A stretch of 46,047 nucleotides of DNA from a virus. The DNA lies in the IMG/VR virus record IMGVR_UViG_3300020020_000065, positions 1 to 46,047 of that record. The stretch is one strand, 5' to 3'. Of this stretch, positions 39,645-46,047 are shown piece after piece. Under the pieces are notes generated by a model that was not told the origin of the DNA, searched no databases, and saw nothing but the letters and a program-made list of their open reading frames with translations. The position numbers and the translations under genes were made by a program. Position 1 is the first letter of the stretch; each line of letters starts with the position of its first letter.

Positions 39645-40228
39645 ACCACGGCCACGTCGGGCAGCATGGCCGCGTTCAGGGCGTCCAGAAAAATGCCGTG
39701 ATACCCGGCGATCAGTTCGTCGTCGTCATTTCCGTTGATGATCTGTCTCGCGTTGATGGGGTCGTCGGTATCGTCGTTGAAATACTCGCCAAGTTTTCGA
39801 CCTGTATACCAACCTTCCGCCATACCTCTAAACAGACATCGAGTAGCAATAAGAGAATCCAGAGCAAGGCCGGGATTATCAACCAGGTCACGATCGTCAA
39901 TAAGTCCAAGCGCCGCCGAGGCTTTTCGATAATTATCCTCCCATGTGAGCATCACGAAGCCCCTGCCTATGTACGGCCAGTAGGGCTTGGATTGCAGGTA
40001 ACTGTCGCTGCCGTACTCGGTGATCGGCCACATCCGGGTGGCCGTCTCATGGTAAGTCGTGGCCAGCATGTACGCCAGCCACCTTTCATCCGTCATGGGC
40101 GTTCCGCCCGCGCCATACTCCCAGACGGCTAAAATCACATTCTGACCGTCGACATGTATCTGTTCGAGAGCGCCGGAAAACAGGTTCTCGCGCACTTCGC
40201 CGAAGTAGATGTCGCGGTCGAATCTCAT
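39641..40228 (-). CDS. GH19 chitinase-like endolysin
   Basis: I start at ATG 40228 (MRFDRDIYFGEVREN), overlapping the neighbour's stop; the longer frame upstream is a shadow. The 195-aa protein shows the GH19 pattern: YMLATTYHETATRMWPI (catalytic Glu), YIGRGFVMLTWEDNYRKAS, DNPGLALDSLIATRCLF and GWYTGRKLGEYF, with ARQIINGNDDDELIAGYH. It cleaves peptidoglycan at the end of infection. No signal sequence is seen, so a holin should release it; small membrane genes follow in overlap. Confidence 0.88.
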   Translation of the reverse strand: MRFDRDIYFGEVRENLFSGALEQIHVDGQNVILAVWEYGAGGTPMTDERWLAYMLATTYHETATRMWPITEYGSDSYLQSKPYWPYIGRGFVMLTWEDNYRKASAALGLIDDRDLVDNPGLALDSLIATRCLFRGMAEGWYTGRKLGEYFNDDTDDPINARQIINGNDDDELIAGYHGIFLDALNAAMLPDVAVV

Positions 40229-40485
40229 GACTTGATGTTCCGGTGCTTTGCCCGTGGAACTTCTTTCGCCACGGGTGTCGCCGTTACCGTGTCTTCTTCG
40301 CTGTAGGGAGACACGGTGCCTCCGGCGGAGACATACTCCAGCCAGTCTCCAACTTGGGAGTCTTCCGTGAGAAACCACTCCCGGCCCTGCTCGTCGAGGC
40401 AGATGATCGACTTGTGGCCGTCTTCCTTGATCTCGGCGGGGTCGTCGAGGTTCTCGGGGGCGTACATGCAGGAGACGTAGGGCAT
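40225..40485 (-). CDS. Hypothetical protein (86 aa) between tail fibre and endolysin
   Basis: ATG 40485 is preceded at 5 bases by GAGG; a GTG at 40488 is the alternative. The 86-aa product (MPYVSCMYAPENLDDPAEIKED...) is strand-like and acidic in the middle, with a basic tail (PRAKHRNIKS). No family is recognised. Coupled to both neighbours by overlap. Confidence 0.55.
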   Translation of the reverse strand: MPYVSCMYAPENLDDPAEIKEDGHKSIICLDEQGREWFLTEDSQVGDWLEYVSAGGTVSPYSEEDTVTATPVAKEVPRAKHRNIKS

Positions 40486-41639
40486 CACATCCTCGCGTTG
40501 AGATAGACTGCGGCATTGGCGGTAGCCGCTCGACAGTAGCCACCTTGCCCTACCGTCGCGCCCGCTATGGTGAACTCCAATGTCACCATTTCTGGCCCGG
40601 CAGGCGCACCTGACAAAGCCGATGCTGTTATCGTGTTCTGGCAGGAAATCGAAAAGTCAGCGGCGGCGGATACGGTAACTGACGGCGTGGTCCGCATCGC
40701 AACGCCATACGGGATATGCGCCCGCCCCAATACTGCCGTTGGGGTGTGGGCCGCGCCGTATGGAACGCCCGAAACAGTTGGGCCGATCTTGTGGTAGTAC
40801 CGCTGGCAGGCCCTGAGTTCCTCGGCGTAGTCGGGCGGCTCCCAGCGCGGGGCTACGCCAGTCGCCAGCGGGTCGAGGTAGAGGCCGACATCGTACAGTT
40901 CGTAATTGTTGTTGACCACGAGGCCGTTGGTGTTGGCGGACGTGCCTAGAATATTGCCAGCCTGCCATCCAGCCACGCCAATATAAGTAGGCCCGGTGGC
41001 GATGACGAAGCGCAGATAAAAACCCACGGTATTATCGATGGGCCACACACCCGTGGTGTCGCCGGGAATGACGAAGGTCTGCACCGTATCGGTGTCCGCC
41101 TGCGCCGCGCTGATGGTGAAGTTGCCGACATAGCTGCGGTCCCCGGCAGCGTTGCGGAAAACAAAACTGTATGTCCCCGCCAGGGATTTCCAGCCGAAAC
41201 GCAGCACGACCTGCCGCGCCCCTGCATAACCCCAGCCAAAATCACTAACACGCAGGCCCTCTACGGCCTGCGAGATGAAAGCGTTGTCTGCTCCGGTCAG
41301 TGACGCATCGCCAGTCGTAACGGCAACCCGGTAGCGCATCTGCCTGACGCCAAATGGCGGGTAGATCGGCTTGCGGTCAGTCTCCAGTACTCCCGCTCCT
41401 GCGAAGTTCGTTAGCCACTGGTCGGCCCCATAATGGCCGTTCGCCTGACTGGATAGCCCGGCGTTCTGCTGCGAGTGCTGCATAGCGCCGTTGACGATCC
41501 GGTTGTAAGTGTCGGCGGTGAGGATCGACTGGGCGTCCGAGACGACGCGCCAGACGCCTTCCGAGAAGACATATCGCGGCCCGCCGGGGGCGAGGAAGAT
41601 GTCGCCGGGAGTTGGGGTGTTGGGAAAGTTGAAGCCCAT
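40485..41639 (-). CDS. Tail fibre/appendage protein, carbohydrate-binding type
   Basis: This 384-aa protein has an N-terminus of short-tail-fibre style (FPNTPTPGDIFLAPGGPRYVFSEGVWRV) and then NRIVNGAMQHSQQNAGLSSQANGHYGADQWL, a beginning known from phage appendage and host-recognition proteins. The rest is beta-rich (jelly-roll like), with a RACQRYYHKIG motif and the ending AVYLNARM. It is a likely receptor-binding or accessory adhesin, in the tail-fibre block upstream of lysis. Confidence 0.75.
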   Translation of the reverse strand: MGFNFPNTPTPGDIFLAPGGPRYVFSEGVWRVVSDAQSILTADTYNRIVNGAMQHSQQNAGLSSQANGHYGADQWLTNFAGAGVLETDRKPIYPPFGVRQMRYRVAVTTGDASLTGADNAFISQAVEGLRVSDFGWGYAGARQVVLRFGWKSLAGTYSFVFRNAAGDRSYVGNFTISAAQADTDTVQTFVIPGDTTGVWPIDNTVGFYLRFVIATGPTYIGVAGWQAGNILGTSANTNGLVVNNNYELYDVGLYLDPLATGVAPRWEPPDYAEELRACQRYYHKIGPTVSGVPYGAAHTPTAVLGRAHIPYGVAMRTTPSVTVSAAADFSISCQNTITASALSGAPAGPEMVTLEFTIAGATVGQGGYCRAATANAAVYLNARM

Positions 41640-43225
41640 CAGAAATACTCTTCAAAGATGATGCAGCCGTTGCCACCGGAAGAACTGCCTGTGGAGCCTT
41701 GACTTGGTCCGTTGCCAGCACCGTTGCCGCCGCCGCCGGGGAAGCGTCCGGTTCCCGCTACCGAGGACGAGCCAACAAGCCGCAACATGCCTTGACTGGT
41801 CTGAGCCAGAAACGACGTGCCGCCCGGCCCCGGACACGCGAGGTTGCCACTCGGAAAGTTGGTAATGCCAGCAAACGAGGAGCCGCCATGGACGTTTATG
41901 TCGCCGCCGCTTGCGGTGCCACCACTGGCGCTGGGACTCGAAGATGTTATACCAGACGCTGTGCCAACAGTCGGCGCGCCGCCGCCATTGGCGGTCATGC
42001 CCTTGAAGGTCGACGCCTGCCCGGTTGTCGACGTGCCCAGCCCGACGACATAAGGCTCCGACGCGGCAAGCTCCGACGCCTGATAAATCTTCTCGCAGTA
42101 GGCACCACCACCGCCGCCGCTGCCCGCCGACGACTGGGCGGCTGCGGTAATCAAAGCACCGCCACCACCGCCACCACCGCCGACGATCTTGACCTTGACC
42201 GACTTCAGACCGGCGGGCTTGACGTAATCACCGCTGACCAGCGCGGTGGTCGTGCGTACCGACCCGGCCAGCGCGGGCAGGCCGTTGACCTGCACCCACT
42301 GCGAACTGTCGCCGTCGCTGTACCAGACGTACAGATTGCCGGTGTCGCTCTCCCACCAGAGTTGACCAGCAACCAGGGGCGCGCCGGGTGGCGTGTCGGA
42401 GATGACAGCGCCGCCGACAGAAGCCACCCACGCGCCGTTCTTGCGGCCATAGGAGACACCGTCGGATGGCGCTTCCTCGGTAACATCGACCCAGGCGGCG
42501 TCCTTGCGGCCATACGCCTGGCCGTCGGAGACAGCGTCTCCCAGCTTGGTGCCAACCGCGCTGGTGACGAACGCCGTGGTGGCGATGCTGGTGGTGGAGT
42601 TCCCGGCGGTCTGCGTCGGGGCTTTCGGGTCTCCCGAGAACGTCGGCGAGGCGATTGGCGCGAACGAGCCGATGACATAGGCCGTGGTGGCGAACTGCGT
42701 CGAGTTGGTCCCGGCGGCGGGCGTCGGGCCGGAAATCACCCCGGTGAAGGTCGTCGGCCCGGCCAGGTTGGCCTTCAGGTCGAGAGCCGCCTGCTGGGCG
42801 GTGGAGACAGGCTTCGAAGCGTCAGACGTGTTGTTGACGTTGCTTAAACCCACTGCCGCGCTGTTCAGCGTCTGCCAGGATTTGTCGCCGCGCCAGTATT
42901 GCGAGACGGTGCCGGTGGCGATTGGTGGCTCCGCCGTGGATGCGGTGCTGAGCGTGTCCCACTGGGAGGCGACGAACGGCCCCGCCGGAATGGACCCCTT
43001 GGACTTGTAACCGGCTCCGGCATAGACGACGAAGTCACCATAGATGTAGTCGGTGGTGGTCGAAAAGAACCTGACAGCCAGCAAATCCGTGGGGTTTTTG
43101 GCGGCGTCGACGACACCAAGCTGCAAATCGGGGAAATTGACATACAGTTCACCGACTTCGCGCGTACCCGGAGCGGGTCGCTGCTTCTTGGTCGATGATC
43201 GTAGGGTCTGGACTCTCTGGGGCAT
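41639..43225 (-). CDS. Tail fibre with glycine-rich receptor-binding C-terminus
   Basis: This 528-aa protein has an N-terminal 90 residues clearly paralogous to the next upstream gene (MPQ(R/K)-LR-T-K, GE(L/I)YV-FPDLQ-G, RFFS). It has one fibre repeat AVGLSNVNNTSD. The C-terminal domain has VKVKIVGGGGGGGGALITAA and many Gly-rich loops and ends GNGCIIFEEYF, as in polyglycine-type phage adhesin tips. It probably contacts the host receptor. Confidence 0.8.
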   Translation of the reverse strand: MPQRVQTLRSSTKKQRPAPGTREVGELYVNFPDLQLGVVDAAKNPTDLLAVRFFSTTTDYIYGDFVVYAGAGYKSKGSIPAGPFVASQWDTLSTASTAEPPIATGTVSQYWRGDKSWQTLNSAAVGLSNVNNTSDASKPVSTAQQAALDLKANLAGPTTFTGVISGPTPAAGTNSTQFATTAYVIGSFAPIASPTFSGDPKAPTQTAGNSTTSIATTAFVTSAVGTKLGDAVSDGQAYGRKDAAWVDVTEEAPSDGVSYGRKNGAWVASVGGAVISDTPPGAPLVAGQLWWESDTGNLYVWYSDGDSSQWVQVNGLPALAGSVRTTTALVSGDYVKPAGLKSVKVKIVGGGGGGGGALITAAAQSSAGSGGGGGAYCEKIYQASELAASEPYVVGLGTSTTGQASTFKGMTANGGGAPTVGTASGITSSSPSASGGTASGGDINVHGGSSFAGITNFPSGNLACPGPGGTSFLAQTSQGMLRLVGSSSVAGTGRFPGGGGNGAGNGPSQGSTGSSSGGNGCIIFEEYF

Positions 43226-43245
43226 GTGCCCGTCTTCCTTCCTAT

Positions 43246-44568
43246 CTAGAAAGTGCCGACATCAATCGAGGATTCGACCCAGCCCGCATTGTACCTGACA
43301 TAGGGCTTGCCGTCGCTCGGCGCGTCGGAGATGCCGGATCCGAAACCCAGCGTGATGCCGTTGATGCAGGCGAACAGCCCGGCTGTCGTCGTCCACATGT
43401 CTCCGTTGACGGGTGTCGTCGGCGGCGTTCCGTGCGGCAGCGAGAACCCGGCCCCCGGCGCGGACGGGGCCTGCGTGGTGGCTTTGCCGGTAAACGTCGG
43501 AGACGCGGTGTTGGCCTTGAGGTTCAACGCGGCCTGTTGGGCGCTGGAGACAGGCTTGTTGCCGTCGGAGGTGTTGTCGACGTTGCCGAGACCGACAGCG
43601 GCCTTGTCGAGCAAGGCCCACGACTTGTCTCCCTTCCAGTATTGCGAGACGGTGCCCGCCGCGATCAGGTTTTCCTTGAGGTTCAGGGCAGCCTGGGTGG
43701 CGGTGCTGATCGGCTTGCCGAGGTCGGAGGTATTGTCGACGTTGTTCAGTCCCACGTCTGTCTTGGTCAGGACGACGACGCCGGTCTTGCCGGAGACACT
43801 CTGGACAGGCGCTGCCGCAGCGGCCCGCGCCGTGGTGTGGTAGAGATTGACGCTGCCTTCGGGAACCGCGTCGGTCGAACCGGGAGACGGTGAAATCTCG
43901 ACATAGACGGTGCCGGTCCAGCGGTAGATTTTGCCGGTATCCAGCGCCAGGTACATGACACCGGCCACGCCGGTTGCCGGAAACGCCGCCAGGTTGGCGA
44001 ACTCCAGCACGTCGTCGACGTAACTGGGAAGCTGGGCTGCCGGGACTTTTGCCGTGGCGTCGAGAGACGCGTAACCGTTGGCGACGGCCTTGTTGGCCTT
44101 GTCTTCCTTGGCATTGAGAGCCGTCAACTGCGCCGTGGAGACAGGTTTATTGGCGTCGGACGTGTTGTCGACATTGCCCAGGCCGACTGCCGCCTTGTCG
44201 AGTGCGGCCCAGGTCTTGTCTCCCCGGTAATACTGAAGTGTCGTCCCGAGAGGGATGAAATCCTGTTTTCCCGAAAGATCGGCGGTGTTGGCGACCTTGT
44301 CCCAGTCGGCGACGTTGAAGGCGGCGGAGACAATGGCGTTCTTGGCCCGGTAGAGGTCTCCGGCCTGAACGACGTAGTCGCCGATGCCGTAATTGGTGAA
44401 TGGCGAGAAGAATCTGACCCCGATCAGGTCTTTGGGGGCGAGGGAGACATCAATCGCGCCGAACTGAAGATCCGGGAAGGAGACATAGATTTCGCCGACG
44501 GACCTGGTTCCGGCAGTCGGTCTTGTATTCTTGACGGTGGTCCTGAGTACCTGGATTTTCTGCGGCAA
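43246..44568 (-). CDS. Tail fibre protein with NVDNTSD repeats
   Basis: This 440-aa protein shares its N-terminal anchor with the 528-aa fibre. Three repeats of the fibre-knot type (AVGLGNVDNTSDANKPVSTA, DVGLNNVDNTSDLGKP, AVGLGNVDNTSDGNKPVSSA) alternate with KDLYHTTAR-like segments (VPEGSVNLYHTTARAAAAAP), common in phage tail fibres. The C-terminus ends VESSIDVGTF. It forms trimeric fibres; the N-terminus binds the tail. Confidence 0.82.
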   Translation of the reverse strand: MPQKIQVLRTTVKNTRPTAGTRSVGEIYVSFPDLQFGAIDVSLAPKDLIGVRFFSPFTNYGIGDYVVQAGDLYRAKNAIVSAAFNVADWDKVANTADLSGKQDFIPLGTTLQYYRGDKTWAALDKAAVGLGNVDNTSDANKPVSTAQLTALNAKEDKANKAVANGYASLDATAKVPAAQLPSYVDDVLEFANLAAFPATGVAGVMYLALDTGKIYRWTGTVYVEISPSPGSTDAVPEGSVNLYHTTARAAAAAPVQSVSGKTGVVVLTKTDVGLNNVDNTSDLGKPISTATQAALNLKENLIAAGTVSQYWKGDKSWALLDKAAVGLGNVDNTSDGNKPVSSAQQAALNLKANTASPTFTGKATTQAPSAPGAGFSLPHGTPPTTPVNGDMWTTTAGLFACINGITLGFGSGISDAPSDGKPYVRYNAGWVESSIDVGTF

Positions 44569-44598
44569 TCTTGCCTCCTGAAATCGCGTATCTACGCC

Positions 44599-44832
44599 CT
44601 AGAAAGTCCCGGCATCGATGGTGTCGATCAGTTCCCAGAGGTAATTCGGAAACGCCCCCGACACCAGCATCTGGTTCTGTTTCGAGGGGTTCGGAAACCC
44701 GGCTCCGGCAGCGCCGGGTGCCCAGTCGGTGACGTATGTGTCTCCGGCGGACAGGGTCGTCACCACTTCGCCGACATTGGGGTCGGTGAACGGCACATGC
44801 AAGGCATTCCTGAAGGCTTGGGTGGTACTCAT
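44599..44832 (-). CDS. Small fibre-associated protein (77 aa)
   Basis: ATG 44832 (MSTTQAFRNAL) overlaps the upstream stop as ATGA; an earlier in-frame codon is not needed. The 77-aa product is neutral and ends ELIDTIDAGTF, similar to the last residues of the next fibre (SIDVGTF). It may be an assembly or adaptor peptide of the fibre block. No family is recognised. Confidence 0.55.
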   Translation of the reverse strand: MSTTQAFRNALHVPFTDPNVGEVVTTLSAGDTYVTDWAPGAAGAGFPNPSKQNQMLVSGAFPNYLWELIDTIDAGTF

Positions 44833-46047
44833 CAGAACGGCCCCCATTTGGTGCGCAGATATGCTTCGGCCTGTATGCGCTCGGCGTCGGAGAGTTTGCG
44901 GTTATACAGCAAAACCTCGGCGACTTCGCAGTCGCAGCTTTCGTTATCCAGAGTGAGGTCATAACCCGAAAGGCAGAAGCTGCCGCCCCAGCCGTCCGCC
45001 GCCGGGGGCGTCGGGTGGGTGCCGAGCAGGACGCCATTGGAGAACATCCGGGGTGTGATTTCAGGGGTCGCGCTGTCGCCGCTGTAGAGCCGCCAGTCGG
45101 TGTTCACCGTGATGCGCGTGTCGGGCAGGTAGAAGCCGCCGCCGCCGGTCGTATAGGCGACATCCATGAAGCCGTTCCACCAGCCGATCAGCAGGTTGCC
45201 GCCCTCCGGGTAGTTGGCGCAGGCGATGCGCCCGGTCATGTTCGGCCCCCACATGTGGGCGACATAGACCAGCGTCCAGTCCTTCGCGACGCCGGTGCCC
45301 GTGATGCGGAGACGCCCTTCGCTTTTCCTGAACACCGCGCACGGCAGGCCATTCTTGGCATTGCGGTGCATGGTCGGCACCGGGGTTGGGCTGAGGACAG
45401 GCTGTGTCGCCGAGCCGAGGTTCGGCCATGTCCCTATCGTCGCGCCATCGGCAAGGCCAAGCTGCGAGGCATCGAGCCAGATGGAAAGACCGGCGAGGTT
45501 GGTCGGCAGCCACGGCATCGGCGATGACGACGGCGCGGGCTGGTAGACGATGTCGGCGTAGTAGTTGTTCGGCTTGATCGTGTTGGCCGGGAACACCGTC
45601 TCGGCACCACTAAGCTGCGGCGTCGTATAGGCTCCGCTCTCATAGCGCAGATGGGCCGAGCCGGGCGGCAGGATGCCGGTGTAGGGGTAGGTGCCGTCGA
45701 TGGCGTTCCCCTTGTAGCCGATAGCGGCCCGCACGACCTGACCGGCGACGACAGTGACCGGACCGATGGGCAGCAGGTTCCAGCCGGGTATGTCTCCAGA
45801 CGACGTACCATCGGCCAACACCGAGCCGTCGTCGCCCCACAGGGCGACATAGCGGGATGCCAGAGAGGTGGCACCGCGCCAGTAGCGCAGTGCCGTGATC
45901 CGGCCATCGGCGAGGATGCGGATGCGGTTTCCGCTCATGAAGGTGCCGGGATCGTTGGGTTCGAACTCGGCCACCGCACCGGGGGCGTAAATGCTTTCTT
46001 CAGGCCCCCACTCTTCCGGCGGCCAAACCTTGGTCGCACCGAGATAG
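44832..46047 (-). CDS. Tail protein with DUF4082-like and LamG-like domains (5' end outside)
   Basis: The frame stays open to the right edge (IYLGATKVWPP-type residues YLGATKVWPPEEWGPEES upstream of GTG 45974), so the start lies beyond 46047. The N-terminal part fits a DUF4082 domain (RITALRYWRGATSLASRYVA). The C-terminal 230 residues are a LamG/concanavalin-like domain, ending with the typical EVLLYNRKLSDAERIQAEA and YLRTKWGPF. Probable host-binding tail protein. The sequence 'YLGATKVWP' is usual near the N-terminus of such proteins, so only a few residues are missing. Confidence 0.75.
   Translation of the reverse strand, partial: YLGATKVWPPEEWGPEESIYAPGAVAEFEPNDPGTFMSGNRIRILADGRITALRYWRGATSLASRYVALWGDDGSVLADGTSSGDIPGWNLLPIGPVTVVAGQVVRAAIGYKGNAIDGTYPYTGILPPGSAHLRYESGAYTTPQLSGAETVFPANTIKPNNYYADIVYQPAPSSSPMPWLPTNLAGLSIWLDASQLGLADGATIGTWPNLGSATQPVLSPTPVPTMHRNAKNGLPCAVFRKSEGRLRITGTGVAKDWTLVYVAHMWGPNMTGRIACANYPEGGNLLIGWWNGFMDVAYTTGGGGFYLPDTRITVNTDWRLYSGDSATPEITPRMFSNGVLLGTHPTPPAADGWGGSFCLSGYDLTLDNESCDCEVAEVLLYNRKLSDAERIQAEAYLRTKWGPF

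Noticed and set aside
1-46047. Window as a complete circular genome
   Set aside because: Joining the ends lets the right-edge tail frame read through a plausible I-Y-L-G junction, but no start codon follows upstream and the left-edge HNH frame does not continue as an HNH domain. Both genes are better explained as cut by the window.

Overview
The window is a GC-rich stretch of a tailed bacteriophage genome. It carries a complete virion-assembly set (large terminase, portal, scaffold, capsid, short-tail adaptor, beta-propeller tail protein, internal virion/ejection proteins, tail fibres) and a replication set (family A DNA polymerase, primase-helicase, SNF2-type helicase, RuvC-like resolvase, SSB-like protein). 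There is no tail sheath, baseplate or tape-measure gene, and the T7 gp13/gp14-like and P22 gp10-like proteins point to a podovirus. The host is probably an alphaproteobacterium or a relative (DUF3309, CobS/CobT-type proteins, base composition); this is inference. No integrase, tRNA, CRISPR array or RNA polymerase gene was seen. Both ends cut through genes (an HNH endonuclease on the left, a tail protein on the right), so the window is not a whole genome. Joining the two ends does not restore the HNH gene.

Layout: (1) 1-5.5 kb, minus strand: partial HNH gene, a possible small-terminase-like protein, an HGG-motif zinc protein, and a MoxR-type AAA+ ATPase plus VWA protein pair (CobS/CobT-like) with a 67-aa gene between them. 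The pair has its own terminator and candidate promoters marked by GAGAC inverted repeats. (2) 5.5-12.35 kb, minus strand: replication genes (primase-helicase, adenine-methylase-like protein, DNA polymerase) and a repeat-rich coiled-coil protein. (3) 12.35-12.49 kb: divergent promoter region. (4) 12.49-19.43 kb, plus strand: a tightly overlapping early/recombination operon (HTH protein, RuvC, winged-helix protein, SNF2 helicase, HNH, DUF2800 nuclease-like, DUF2815 SSB-like) ending in two intergenic stretches full of perfect hairpins. (5) 19.47-46 kb, minus strand: the late operon, read right to left: tail fibres, lysis cassette, TerL, portal, scaffold, capsid, tail adaptor, beta-propeller tail protein, two GNAT-like proteins, internal virion proteins, and two cell-wall-enzyme proteins that share a C-terminal tag.

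Four things stand out. The word GAGAC/GTCTC is several-fold over-represented on both strands and is packed into the left-arm control regions. The CobS/CobT-like module has a different word composition and an intact HExxH motif. There are several large perfect palindromes in short intergenic gaps. Several small overlapping genes (31, 37, 52 aa) are easy to miss. All counts were made by eye and nothing was searched against a database.
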